A stretch of 64,000 bases of DNA from Megalopta genalis (GCF_051020955.1 NC_135017.1:27808689-27872688), one strand, 5' to 3'. Numbered from the stretch's first letter, positions 11,672 through 23,530 are shown. The notes: generated from the sequence alone by a model not told the origin. Made by a program: numbers and translations.

Positions 11672-12254
11672 TTCTTCCCTGAGCTGTAAATTAGAATATA
11701 CTTTGCAACACAATAGGTACTATTTGTACGTTTGAGGTGGGGTAAATTATTACGGTAATAATATGCCCCGAGTCACGGAAACGACCAGCCCCAATTGACA
11801 TGTGTGACAATGTGTAAAAATATTTTGTTCATATATTCAAATATTCTAATAAATTCTATTACAACATGTTCTTAAATGTTATTTGATTTATAAGAACAGA
11901 ACAATAGACGATACTGACGTTAAATAATTGAATTAGACAAAACAATAGTGACTGCGAAATACTAACTTACCTGACTAGTATCTTGTCTAAAACTACACAA
12001 TTCGCTGTCCCGAACGCTATTAAAATGATTGACGGTGTGACGTGATCGATTCACGCTTTCAAAACAATTGAAAATTTTATTTGAAATATATTACCATCGG
12101 AACAACTTATTACCCCCGGAACTTTTAGCCCCGGTTTCCCCTACCCTAAATTTCTCATTTTTGACAAATTTTCTATGCTATTGCTTACAACGCGAGGCAA
12201 GTAACTTTCGCACCTCAAATCAGTCTTAGATTATATGCGTTTTACTATTATACA

Positions 12255-12970
12255 AAAGTTGACACGCTATAGCCTGTCTCCTTTGAAATGATGCAATTTT
12301 CGTATAATATTTAACAATTTTTCGTAAAACGTACAATTTATAATTTTGTCGATGTCTATATGCCTTTTACGAAACATTAAGTACACCGGTTATCTCTTTT
12401 AAAATGATACATTTTTTATACAATATTTAACAATTTCAACGTTCAATTTATAAATTTCTTGATGTATTTATACCTTTGTGAAATATTAAGTACAAAAGTC
12501 GCATTGTTTGACCTCTGTGAAACCATGCAGCATTTGCACAATACTTAACAGTTTTTTCATAAAACGTACAATTTATAAATTTGTCGAAGCGTATATGCCT
12601 TTTATGAAACATTAGGTACAAAAGTCGATACGCCATGCTTTATTTCATATTTAACACGTTCCGTACCGAGCTTTCTTTACTCGAATCTTCACACTTTGAT
12701 ATTTTACTAAAACTTGATGTATTACGTGCAATTATTAATTCTCGTACACATAACAACGTAACAAAAACTTATCAACGCCCATTCTTGCGGTGGAAATTGA
12801 TTCTTCGGTTCTAAATTTCTTGTAAACAATTTGTTCAGTTCACTAAGTAAACATGCAAGCGTGTACCATCGATGGTACACGTGGCACGGAACGTGTTAAT
12901 CAATTTCCTCGAAATGTACAATTTACAAATTATTTCATGTCTACGAATTACGTGACTCACCCTGTACATA
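12255..12970. repeat. Degenerate tandem repeat of about 105-125 bp, interrupted by a piggyBac MITE
   Basis: The marker ACGTACAATTTATAA or variants occurs near 12330, 12440, 12565 and, after the inserted element, 12915. ATATTTAACAATTT precedes the marker in the early units. The MITE at 12651 is inserted at the TTAA of this motif in the last unit. Confidence 0.75.
12651..12899. mobile_element. piggyBac-like MITE, family B (inverted copy)
   Basis: TTAA at both ends and TIRs CACGTTCCGTACC / GGCACGGAACGTG. It is the reverse orientation of the 6627 element, of equal length and nearly identical, with the same 20-bp palindrome at 12861-12880. It lies in a repeat whose sister units show the empty TTAA. 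Confidence 0.92.
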
Positions 12971-14120
12971 GAACACAGTCTAACAATGCTAGCAAAATTC
13001 TAACAACGTATTCTGAGACGTTTTGCAGAATGTTCGAAGGTAGCCAAATTCAAACAAACAAATTCGTCCACGAAGGAATTTAATTTAATTTTTCACGTTA
13101 ATGTAACGCATTAAAAATCGATTCATAGCTAAATCAATAAAAAAAAAAAAAAAGAAATTCTCTATCCAGTCATTTAAATGACCATACTCGAAATCATAAT
13201 GACCGTCCACCTGTTATGCACTTCGGTCTCGCAAGAATAATAGCAAAGTGGAGCGCTATTAAACTTCAGCTATACTATTTTCGTGAAACGAGGATAGTCG
13301 GAGAAGGAACTTATTTTCTTCCGCTACGCCACCGGAAATAAGAAACTGTGGAATTTTTCGATGATACGTAACATTATCTATGGAACGCTTGAAAAATTAA
13401 CCGGCAACAAAATGGCTGGTGGTATCGATTCTCGTGGCAAACAATTCACGGGAAACTGGCTGTCGCAGACTATGATTTCGCAAAAAAACCGGGAACGGCG
13501 TCACCGTTAATGAATATCTGAAATTAGATGTATAACGATGCCAGCCGGCGATGATCGATAATTTATTGAAAACTAATAAGCAAGCCGGGTAATGAAGTGA
13601 AATTGCACGGAAAGGGGATAAGGACGGCGCGACGGCAAAATCATTTTCGCAGGTTGCGCCTTTCTTCATATGTGTACCCCGGGGCGCGGCGACACACGGA
13701 AAAGAATGTATTCACACGGTGACGCATTTCGCCGGTTAACGATCCGGGTAAATCACAGTGATTACGGCCGCTCTAAAATCTTACGACTCTGTTGATACCA
13801 ATATACGTACGTACATGTAAACGTGCGATTTGACTTCTGTAGTTGCCACTTAGCCGCGAAATACGCTGCTCGTGTGCCGGAGGAAACGGCTTGTTATGAA
13901 GTTACGTGATCGCCGCTTTAACTTCACGTGAATACGGGTGTGCGGTCCACGGAATTGTATGCTGTTGCGAAGTCACTGGAATCACTTGTAAAAGATCGGT
14001 TGTCAAAGCATTCCTCTTTTTGCACCCGCGCGCACCGAAGCACCTTCGCCTCGAGAAGATTGAGCGTTTACAAGCGTTCGCCTGTTCTTCGCACTTCAAC
14101 AACTTCGCGAACTTGTAACC
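12971..14120. other. Spacer with GC-richer island (about 13400-14110), no recognised gene
   Basis: A poly-A run lies at 13139-13154. Small overlapping open frames at 13397-13669 (-) and 13902-14134 (both strands) have no motif and are not supported as genes. Confidence 0.35.
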
Positions 14121-17115
14121 GCGAGCATTCCTAGAGTTTGCCTACGGAATTACAGTATTTTCCCTCGAGCCTGCCAACTCGACTTATCCCCCTCAGATTG
14201 TTTTCCAATGCTGGTAATTTTGCTTGTCGAGTCAAGGTTATTTACACCCTTGTGGACGATGTCAACTGTTATAATAGCGATGCTGAAATCGTTGCGAACG
14301 AGGGGGTGCTTTTAACCCTCGTCCGTCGGTCGCGTCAATTTCTCACTGATTCCGAATAAATAATACGTTCTACACTGTGTTTAACCAGTTAGCTGTCGCA
14401 ATCTCTTTGAAAACTGCGCAAGTTACTGTAATTATACCGTCTGCGCTCGATTATGAACTACGTAATGTAATGAAGAATAGCGAAGCTCGTATCCTTGTTA
14501 ACACTAAACGTATCGAGCAATAAAATTGACCGTGTGCATTGTCGAGGTTATTTTAATTATAATTATAAAACTGACAAGATCCAATTCAGTTAGGTCCGTG
14601 GAGCTTTTCTTGTACTGGTTGCTCCAATAATGTGATTTATTAAATCAATTTCCATGAAAGCGTTTTTTTTATTTTCGTAATTGTTAAATGAGAAACGGGT
14701 CTTTTGACTGTGTACCTGATCTTACCTAGTGACCCTGATCTTACCTAGCATGCACTATTTAACTTCAAATAATGCCGATAATTTATTCGAGGATATTTTG
14801 TAGCATCGATAAGATTGCGTTCAAATGAAATTTCACGAAAATTATTTAACTAGCCACCCTCAGAATTGTGCGATCTGATTAATAGTTGACGATTATAACT
14901 CGTTAATTTTTGTAACCAATTTATAATAATCGGATGAAAATTAATCGGGCAAAAAGTAATACGAATAACTATTAACGATTATAGTTCGTTAGTCACTTGT
15001 AATCGTTAATCATTAAACAAATTACTTTTTGCCAGATTCTGGGCTGCGGTATGTGATCGAGACAATGTAAAAATCTTGTTACACTGTTTTCAATTTATTC
15101 AGACTGTTGATAGAAAAAGCACGTGTTTATTTGCACTCTTGTTTTGCACAATCGATGCAGACTGTTGCGACGTTAAATTTTGTCACAATCTTGTTTATCG
15201 CTTGTTATACAAAAGAACATGCGCAACAAATAAACAAAATTTTCGTTTCTACTTACTATAAGAAGTGCGTTAATATATGAGAAAACAATTGATTCAATAA
15301 TACTATCATAAACAATGAAAAGGAGCAATAATTTTTCTAATAATATCGTGTCCGAATATTAATGCGAGTCACTGTATGTACGTACGTATATCTGTGATGC
15401 TGCGAATACCTGTCAAAGTCGTATGAATTTTAACATGAAAATTACTGTTGTTTCGCCGGCACGTAAAATCGCTTTTGTAATTATCGGCGCGAAATCACTT
15501 TCGCAATTTGCTTGTAATTCACTATAGTTTATTGAAGGTGGATCTGAACGGTTGTCCGAAGTGACCAAAATTACTCCCCTCCCCTATTTCCTACTCAGTC
15601 TCCACCCTTGCAACAAGACCTGGTTATTTATATACGGGTCATCGCTGAAAGCATAATGTTTGCCTCATGTAAAAAAGGTAAATTACGTAAATTACATCAT
15701 CCGCCGGTAATTTCTACGGTATGCAGCCACGATATCGAAGTCGACCGACCTTGATGCTGCCATTAAACTCGTTCGGAAGAATTTCACGATTCGTCATGGC
15801 GTGACGAACAACATCGAATATTAATTACAGTCAAATATTTGTAACATCGCATGGGTTGTAATAGTTTTTTTTTCTTTTTTATACTGTTTTGGCCTTTAAT
15901 GGTGTCATTTTTAATTCATCGACGTAGCGTGTAATATTTATTAAAAGCAGAATTCAAAAGGGTCATAAATGAATGAAAAATTATTAATCCTATTAAATTA
16001 TTTACAGATAATTTACCAGTAATCGGAATCTATTTACTCGTGAAATAACAAGTAACGCTTCAAATAAAATATGTAATAGCATAGTTTGGAAATAATTGCT
16101 GTATTCGAATAGAATTTATCATGAGATTCTATTGGTAGAAATTTTATGCAAGAAAACTTTATTGAATCATTTATACGAAAATCACACAGAAACACTAAAA
16201 CACGAACTATGGTATAACGTTGCACATTTCTGCACAATCCAATACAATTTAGATTTTGATTACAATTTAAAATTCGTATTTATAATTTTATTACAAAAAA
16301 AAATTCGATACAATTTAAAATACCAAAAATTTATTATAATTAATATCGTCCCCAACAAAAATCAGTTAACTTAAATTTCTAATGAAAATTCATTATAATT
16401 CAAATCTATAACAAAAATTATTTAAAATTAAATTTTACATAAAAAGTCATGAGAATTAATTTTATCCTTACTTATAACCAATTATTTTAAATTTCCATAA
16501 AAGATCCAATACAATTTAAATCATTATTTTAGAAATCTATTACAAATTAAAATTTATAATTGAAATATATAATAAAAATTGTGTAAAATTGTCTATATTT
16601 TATGCTAAATTGCTATTTTAGAAAATAAATTAAAGAGACGAATAAGAAATCTGTACTAATCAGCAAGAAAGAATTTCTGCACTGGTTATCCGATTATATA
16701 AACAAGCATAATCGTTCCAGTTGTTCTTATTTTCATCGCAGAAAAATTGAGAAGCATAAGAATGTACGAAAACTTCGTGTAAATATTTCCCGCAGTAATT
16801 TACAGTCAATTCGTTGGCTTGTTAATCCTCGTTTCGCCGGAAAGAATGCCCGACGTGTCTACACTAACCTCGTTTATAGCAACGATAAATGCGGACTACC
16901 GCGAAAGAGCAATACCATTCGGTGGCATGTGCCATCATTACTAAAAACGATCGCATTGACCCTCGAATAATGCAATATATCACATCAAATATAGTCGCGG
17001 ATTCCGAGGGTGTGAACTAAAATAACTTCACGATTTATGCTGCTTTTTTGGCGAGATCTTATTTGCTACACACCACACCGAAACTCCATTAATACACTTT
17101 CGTGATCTTGAATTG
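14121..17115. other. Mostly AT-rich DNA, no gene found
   Basis: A TTAACACTAAACGTATC terminus near 14499, shared with the element at 33620, and TTAACCAGTTAGCTGT near 14380 resemble single piggyBac ends without partners. Positions 16040-16640 are very AT-rich with ACAATTTAAA-type repetition. Nothing coding was found. Confidence 0.4.
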
Positions 17116-17813
17116 GACGGTATTGTTTTTATTAGGTTTGTGCATATGAAATGTCAAATTTTGGAATGCATAGTAAAAACTTCGGATCCTTTCTTGAAAC
17201 ATGTTTATTTGATCAAAATACATATAAGCCATTTGCTTCGACACACTTTTACCAACGAGTTTTTAATGTATATATACCATTTTTAAAGAAGTTCTGATAT
17301 TTTTGTACAAATAAACTCGACTTATAAAAAAATTATTATTAGACGGTATTGTTTTTATTAGATTTGTGCATATGAAATGTCAAATTTTTTTTCGAATGCA
17401 TAGTAAAAACTTCGGATCTTTTCTAGAAACATGTTTATTTGATCAAAATGCATATAAGCCATTTGCTTCGACACACTTTTACCAACGAGTTTTTAATGTA
17501 TATATACCATTTTTAAAGAAGTTCTGATTTTTTTGTACAAATAAACTCGACTTATAAAAAAATTATTATTAGACGGTATTATTTGACGGTATTGTTTTTA
17601 TTAGATTTGTGCATATGAAATGTCAAATTTTCGAATGCATAGTAAAAACTTCGGATCTTTTCTTGAAACATGTTTATTTGATCAAAATACATATAAGCCA
17701 TTTGCTTCGACACACTTTTACCAACGAGTTTTTAATGTATATATACCATTTTTAAAGAAGTTCTGATTTTTTGTACAAATAAACTCGACTTATAAAGAAA
17801 TTATTATTTGAAA
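17116..17813. repeat. Three-copy tandem repeat, period about 226-243 bp, within the mariner remnant
   Basis: GACGGTATTGTTTTTATTAG recurs at 17116, 17342 and 17585. Each copy contains a mariner left end, AACATGTTTATTTGATCAAA and GACACACTTTTACCAACGAG. Confidence 0.92.
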
Positions 17814-17963
17814 TAGAATTACTATTATCAATTATAATCAATTATTATGAATATTCTCATAATTCACGCTCATTCAAAGTTGAAAATACTAAATGTTGAA
17901 AAAATTCTTTTTGTCAAAATATAAAGCGTAATAGAAATCCGACATTTCATATGCGCCAACCTA
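17133..17963. mobile_element. Mariner-type remnant with internal triplication
   Basis: Left end TAGGTTTGTGCATATGAAAT and right end ATTTCATATGCGCCAACCTA are inverted termini bounded by TA, as in mariner elements. TAGTAAAAACTTCGGAT just inside is also mariner-like. There is no transposase frame. Confidence 0.72.
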
Positions 17964-18571
17964 ATAATTGTCACTGCCCAAAGTGGCTGACATGTGGATT
18001 TTATGCATTTGTAACGAAAATGAGCTAGCAAAATGCAAAATAGTAGACAAATACTGTTGCACTACTTTCATCGTCTACAAATTCTTAGGAAACGAGATAA
18101 ATATCTATGTATTTCCCGCATTTTCTAACCAGAGTAAATAATTTTTTGATTTTCCATACAAAACTGCAGTTTACCGATTTCTATCAATTAATCAACGACC
18201 TCAGGAATAAAGTGAAATTTGCTATAACACATACAAAGTTTGCATTTTTTTGTGTTTCAATATCAAATCTTAAGCATATTAATTATTTGAAATATAAATT
18301 TAGTTTCTCAAATTTCACGAAAAAAATGGTGACACAGTAACAACAAGTTTGATCGGTATTCAAACATTAAAATAAAAATATATGACTTAATTTCGTGGTT
18401 CACAGTGATGTTGATATTATATAAAACCATAAGAATCTTGTTCTATTATATTTGCTTATAGAATAATAGAATTAACATTAAAACTACTAAGTCTTATACG
18501 CGACTAATGCATACCATTTTCTAACAATGACAACATTGCATTTATTCAAACTTCGTATGATTTCCATTATA
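17964..18571. other. AT-rich spacer with a diverged copy of the CTGCGGA dispersed repeat
   Basis: GTGGATTTTATGCATTTG at about 17993 and ACAAAACTGCAGTTTACC at about 18158 look like the two ends of an old MITE of the family described at 58029. No gene was found. Confidence 0.4.
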
Positions 18572-18780
18572 ACTAGATTCCAGGATTTTATGCATTCATG
18601 GGAAGAATGACCAAAGAAAATACGAAACCGTAAAGACTACAAAAAAATTTGAGGATATTTTTACGTTCTTCCCATTTTATCAGAATTGTTAACGAAGGGA
18701 ATACATTTTTGTTTATCTTATGTTCAATCAAATTTTCTTAGACAATTTTTATTTTGCACGGAAATCCGCAGTGCGGTTAC
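18572..18780. mobile_element. Dispersed MITE, CTGCGGATTTTATGCATT family
   Basis: Left end CTAGATTCCAGGATTTTATG and right end GCACGGAAATCCGCAGTGCG are degenerate inverted repeats. The internal motif CAATTTTTATTTTGCACG is shared with copies at 21487, 47733 and 58029. Confidence 0.6.
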
Positions 18781-19593
18781 AAGACGTGCATCACTCAAAA
18801 AATCAGGAACCTGTTATTTAGACTGATTTGATACTTCTAGCATCAATACTTAACGCTTGCTAATACATTAACATTCCAATTAGAATGTAAAATTAGTGTC
18901 CAATTAATATAAAACGAAAATCTCTATAAGCCTATAAATCGTTCCAAAGAATTTCTAATCACTCGATTCACACGTTCTATCCCGATTGCAGGGGATATTT
19001 TTTGCGCGAGTTCTTTACAGCCTCGTTAAACTTGGAATTCTGAGAAAAATACCTTTCATTGTCGAGCATATGTGCAATTATTTGCGAACGATCGCGCTCA
19101 TCCTCGAATTCTGATTGCACGTCGCGGCAAACCGTTCATCGAGCCGCGCCGTAGGCTAAACAAACCTTTGTGTGTTTCGCGTGAAAATTTACGAGTACGA
19201 CGAACGGCCAATTCGTCTTCGCGTCGACACCTCGAACGAGGAATGCGCGGACGAAATTATCGTAACACTCGCGGTATCTCGCTTTGTGAACGAAGATCGC
19301 GAGGATAAGCCGCGACACGTGGTCCTTGTTAATTCTGTCCGCGCCGATGTGATGCTCCTTCATCGTCGCGGAACGTTCCTGAGCCTTTGCTTACTAACTA
19401 ACCATCAATGTGTCAACTTTGATCTTCCCAACTGTCTGCTGTTTTGTCAGCCGTGTTTGAAACGCATTTTGGCAAAAAGTCTCGACTTCCCTTGTTCTTG
19501 GCGATCTCCTGGCATTAACATTCACTGACAAGCTTGTAATTCGGTTGTCTAATTCTTGTAATTACATTGAGGATCATCGTGCGAATTTCCCTT
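18781..19593. other. Spacer with GC-richer island (19050-19510)
   Basis: A + strand frame at about 19172-19528 is open for 118 codons, with mixed charged sequence and no known motif; overlapping frames exist on both strands. I cannot support a gene. Confidence 0.3.
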
Positions 19594-19780
19594 TTAACAC
19601 GTTGACTGCCGCGTCACCCGTATTCGGGTGACAGCAAAAGTTCTCATCAGGCCACGTCACCCGTAATTCGGGTGACGCTGATTTGACTACTTACAAAGGA
19701 TTTCCGAAAATATTTCGACAAATATTCTACAGGAGGTAATGAAACTATTGAATTCTTATAAAAATGGTTTATTTAAAAAA

Positions 19781-19858
19781 TTATTCGCAGTGTATAACAT
19801 TAAAACATTCTCTGCAAAGTTGAGGTTGATCAGGACAGCTTGGACAAAAAGTTGTTTG
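19781..19858 (-). pseudogene. C-terminal Cys-rich remnant of a piggyBac-like transposase
   Basis: The minus strand reads FCPSCPDQPQLCRECFNVIH followed by CE and TAA. This C-x2-C-P-D-x-P-x-L-C-x2-C-F-x3-H spacing is the terminal zinc-binding motif of piggyBac proteins. It is in a different frame from the N-terminal piece at 19864. Confidence 0.7.
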
Positions 19859-19863
19859 TTTTT

Positions 19864-20082
19864 TCAGATATGCTCGTGCCTCTGATCGGTCCATTTCGTA
19901 TCTTTTATTTGAACTGTAGCTTCCTCAGTATCATCAACATTTCTTTCTTCTTCCATGACGAATTCTCGTAAAATCTCGTCAATGGTATCTTCATAACATT
20001 CATTATCACTAAGATTATATTTATCAGTATCCAAATCAGAATCTGACGATGTAATTTTATTTATGCTTCTCCTTCCGGGCAA
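19864..20082 (-). pseudogene. N-terminal remnant of a piggyBac-like transposase
   Basis: Seventy-two codons beginning MPGRRSINKITSSDSDLDTD, an acidic leader typical of piggyBac transposases, with further Glu/Asp clusters (EEERNVDDTEE). The frame ends at the deletion junction. Confidence 0.6.
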
Positions 20083-20568
20083 TCCGATCTCTTTTCATTA
20101 TTGAAAAAAAATAAGGGCAGAGATTTTAAGTTATACCATTCGGTACTCGGCAAAGATTCCAACTGTTCATGCAGGAACAGAAACAGATATGAATTAACAG
20201 CGCACGCTTCCTATAGCGGCACGGGTGGCCTGTAGATTTTGTTGTAAATACGCGTGGCAGTCAACGTGTTAACATGCTATTTTATACAAATCAGCATTAA
20301 CTATGTAGCTCCTAAATCATGTTTTCTAACAAATGACTAGTACAGTTCGTTCTTGTTAATTTCTACTTGTCCTTGCATTTTAGAAATCTGCGCGTACACT
20401 CGCCGAGAAAATTCAAGAAACTTTACGCATCTTAACATTTTAGTTAAATTTGATATTTTCATAAATATACGTCTTATTGAATTAAACGAACATATTATAA
20501 TATAACATATTGATGCATGAAACTCGTTGTTTATATCGCAATGTTGTTTCATTTAGTGCATGTGACGA

Positions 20569-20897
20569 ATTAAAAAAATAAAAAAAGTAAGGCATGGAAA
20601 AATTAAATAAAAATAAAGAATTAAGAAATTATAAAGAAATAAAATCAATATTTTCGTTGACGTAATTATTCTTTGTCCAGAAGATTTACTAGATTCAAGA
20701 ATATGCGTCTGCGTAATATGTTTAAAAATCCATAGACTAGTTGTAATTGATAAATCGCCCTAAATATTATTTACAACTCGTACGCATTAGTTACAAGAAA
20801 CAGGAAACGCATAAACATTTATTCCCGTTTTGAATAATGTTCTATTATGGATCGAGTTTTAAATCAGTTACTGTGCTGTGTTTCTCATATTTTTTTT
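20569..20897. repeat. Single copy of the second half of the 632-bp composite repeat
   Basis: From AGTAAGGCATGGAAAAATT to GCTGTGTTTCTCAT the sequence matches the unit at 29110-29430 with scattered differences. It stands alone here, so this half is an older independent element bounded by A-rich and T-rich ends. Confidence 0.88.
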
Positions 20898-21429
20898 ATA
20901 AATGCATAAAATCCGCAGTCTAGTTATTAGGGTATAAATGCATATAATACCGCGCCAATTAAACGAAATCAACCTCTAGATAAGCGTAAAGATATCGAGT
21001 TCGTCGGAACATTTAATGTAAGTAGTACTATAAAAAACCTTCAAGCTAAAATATAGAATTTTAGTATCCCACTTACTTGGGACAAGTTTGACTGTATCAC
21101 CGTTATTTAGTTCACAATGTTACCAATTTATGCTGTTACGAAGATTGATTATTGTAATTTCAATCCATTAAATGTAATAAGTAATAATTCATACGTTACG
21201 AGCAAACGTAAAACAATTTATAATGTAGATGAGCCAGTTATATAATTTTATAGCATAATTATATTGTACTCTAGTGCACGGTGTTTTGTGAAACATGAGT
21301 GATACGCAACATTCAGTGTATAAAAATGGGGAAGAAAGTTCAACTAAATCTTTTGTATTATAATTTTTCTTATGTATCCTGATTCGTATATTTTTATTTG
21401 TAATTTATGAGCTCTGCTATTTTTGTACC
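20898..21429. other. AT-rich spacer
   Basis: Contains the motif GCATAAAATCCGCAGTCTAG at 20905, a terminus of the dispersed CTGCGGA family, without a clear partner. No gene was found. Confidence 0.4.
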
Positions 21430-21791
21430 CGGTTATACGGGGTGGAAAAATAACTGTCGATGGCAAATATTTCTATTATTTGTAATAACCGAAATGCTGA
21501 TTTTATGTATTTATGACAAAAATGAGGTTTGTACGTCAATATATCACAATTATTAAGTAAAGAATGCGATTTTTAAGTTATTCCTATTTTTTGCAACAGA
21601 TGCAGACAATGTTTATTTTGCATAAAGTTCCACAGTTTAGTAATGATATGAAAATTGGTTGTACACAAAATTTACACGATATAAACAAGATCGTACTTAA
21701 CAATACACCAATTATTTGCATCAGAATACGATCCTGTTCGAGTTATGTAAATTTTGCATGCAGTAGTTATTGCCTCACCCTGTATAACTGG
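21430..21791. mobile_element. Element bounded by inverted CCGGTTATACGGGGTG-type ends
   Basis: CCGGTTATACGGGGTG near 21430 faces CACCCTGTATAACTGG near 21777. A CTGCGGA-family MITE (21487-21644) lies inside. The TACAGGGTG terminus is also seen in the repeats at 23356 and 56957. Confidence 0.5.
21487..21644. mobile_element. Dispersed MITE, CTGCGGA family (diverged copy)
   Basis: Left GCTGATTTTATGTATTTATG and right TAAAGTTCCACAGTTTAGTA match the ends of the better preserved copies at 47733 and 58029. Confidence 0.5.
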
Positions 21792-22096
21792 AAGTCTCGC
21801 GAAGGGGTGATACCTCAAGGGGCAGCCAAACACAGACAATTTTCTCCCCGCTAGATGGCGAATGTTTCTCGCTGCTGAAAATGTGAGCGCAGGGTTACAT
21901 ATACCCAGTGAGCTGACTGTTTCGTTACATTGGTTTCCCTTCAAAACACGCATAAATCTTTCGCCTTTTACTAAAGATTTCCGTGGAGGGGAACATTTGA
22001 TGTGTCTACTATAACTATTTTTTGTAGTACCCGACGAAAGTTGGGTCATTATTTCAATGAAAACAAAAATTTCTTAACTTTGAGACAGAAGTTGAA

Positions 22097-22535
22097 AAAC
22101 TATTGATAGACATTACAATCGATAGCTTTTTGGTTGTTTGAAATAAACTATCGATAGACATTACAATCGACAGCTTTCGATTGTTTGAAATAAACTATCG
22201 ATAGACATTACAATCGACAGCTTTCGATTGTTTGAAATAAACTATCGATAGACATTACAATCGACAGCTTTCGATTGTTTGAAATAAACTATCGATAGAC
22301 ATTACAATCGACAGCTTTCGATTGTTTGAAATAAACTATCGATAGACATTACAATCGACAGCTTTCGATTGTTTGAAATAAACTATCGATAGACATTACA
22401 ATCGACAGCTTTCGATTGTTTGAAATAAACTATCGATAGACATTACAATCGACAGCTTTCGATTGTTTGAAATAAACTATCGATAGACATTACAATCGAC
22501 AGCTTTTTGATCGTTGCAAATAAACTATCGATAGT
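22097..22535. repeat. 47-bp minisatellite, about nine copies, carrying TATCGATA
   Basis: The unit AAACTATCGATAGACATTAC plus CAGCTTTCGATTGTTTGAAAT repeats at 22145, 22192, 22239 and onward to 22521 with almost no variation; the first and last units are more diverged. The 10-bp palindrome CTATCGATAG in nearly every unit equals the Drosophila DRE core bound by DREF and overlaps the CGATA motif of BEAF-32. Confidence 0.95.
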
Positions 22536-22750
22536 AGGTGAATGATGACACTCTAAACTAACTTTTTGAATCGTTAGTGAATTCGATCGGTGATTGGTGA
22601 AAAGCACTTCTTCACACCCATTCACACACTGTTCAGTCATTAAAAGTGGACTGTAATCTTAACCTGTACTTAACCTGTATTCTATTCCAATCAATTAATT
22701 AACAAACATGGTAGATTCTCTTCCCTTTGTTCAAACATAATCCTAAGTTG

Positions 22751-23080
22751 TTAACACGTTGAATGCCACGGGGGTCACCGATGACCGGCACTTAACTTTT
22801 GGCGGTGACGCCATGGGGGCCACGGGTGACTGACGCGCCCAAATTGATAGAAATATATATAATTTAAAACAAATGTCAATATCTAAAATTTTGTATTATT
22901 ACCATCGTCAATTCAAACAGTGACCCTTGTTGCAATTAACATGTCAAACATGGTTATACTTATACTTAACTTATCTATTGCAGAAAATATTTCAACATTA
23001 TATATATATCACATAAAAGAAAATTCATCGTGGCGCCACGGACAATTTCTGTAAAACCGGCGTGGCATTCGACGTGTTAA
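22751..23080. mobile_element. piggyBac-like MITE, family C
   Basis: TTAA flanks; TIR CACGTTGAATGCCACG mirrored by CGTGGCATTCGACGTG. GGTCACC/GGTGAC motifs follow the left TIR, as in the 19594 element. No coding remnant was found. Confidence 0.88.
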
Positions 23081-23355
23081 TCAATGCAACTGTGAAAGAA
23101 ATCGTAGTGCAAGGGGCTAAAATGCCAACAAGTATATTGTGTCATTGGCTAAATTATTTATTCAAACATTAATATTACTACTGTTCCCTGAGATTAAATT
23201 TTCGAATATTTATCGCAAGGCTGTACACCAATTGAAACAGATAAATTATTTAATTTGTCTAGATCGAGGTACAGTAGAGAGAGAGAAAGTTTATTTTTCC
23301 AACATCCTAATACCAAAACATTCTATTACCTAAAAATTTCATTCAAGTTATAGTC

Positions 23356-23530
23356 CAATTCCGCTCATTGGCTCGGCCGTCTTGCGCCATTCGAGCTCGC
23401 CTCTCATTGGCTAGCGCTTTTCGTTAATAACTCGTAAAGAAAGCCGCGAACTGCTTTTTCGCCAAGGACTAAATGACCTCAGAAACCCCTCATTTCCCGG
23501 AAGTGCCGCAATTTCGGGACACCCTGTATA
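23356..23530. repeat. Dispersed hymenopteran-style repeat ending in CACCCTGTATA
   Basis: CTCATTGGCTCGGCCGTC, GTTAATAACTCGTAAAGAAA and GGGACACCCTGTATA match, in opposite orientation, the longer copy at 56957. Two ATTGG (inverted CCAAT) motifs are present. Confidence 0.7.

Larger units (their letters stand above)
10874..12141 (-). mobile_element. TIR DNA transposon remnant with PHD-finger coding fragment
   Basis: Flanked by TA on both sides. Left terminus GGGGAGACCGGGGCTAGAAG and the complement of the right terminus GGGGAAACCGGGGCTAAAAG are inverted repeats of about 25 bp. Inside, the left half carries an AT minisatellite (11000-11235), and the minus strand carries a decayed PHD-type zinc finger at 11555-11671. 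The TA duplication and PHD tail suggest a relative of the pogo/CENP-B-like transposases, but the class is inferred. Confidence 0.72.
19594..20272 (-). mobile_element. piggyBac-like element, family C, with transposase N- and C-terminal remnants
   Basis: TTAA at both ends; TIR CACGTTGACTGCC mirrored by GGCAGTCAACGTG. Two subterminal palindromes of the GTCACCCG...CGGGTGAC type are at 19613-19632 and 19656-19676. On the minus strand an N-terminal acidic fragment is followed within about 20 bp by the Cys-rich tail, so the catalytic centre was deleted. Confidence 0.88.

Noticed and set aside
19172..19528. 118-codon + strand frame considered as a missing FGF exon
   Set aside because: It lacks the Cys/Tyr-rich strand expected before REYTDDC and shows no recognised motif; overlapping frames exist on both strands.
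22097..22535. Regular 47-bp repeats considered as a CRISPR array
   Set aside because: There are no variable spacers: the whole unit repeats, as in a minisatellite, and the context is eukaryotic.
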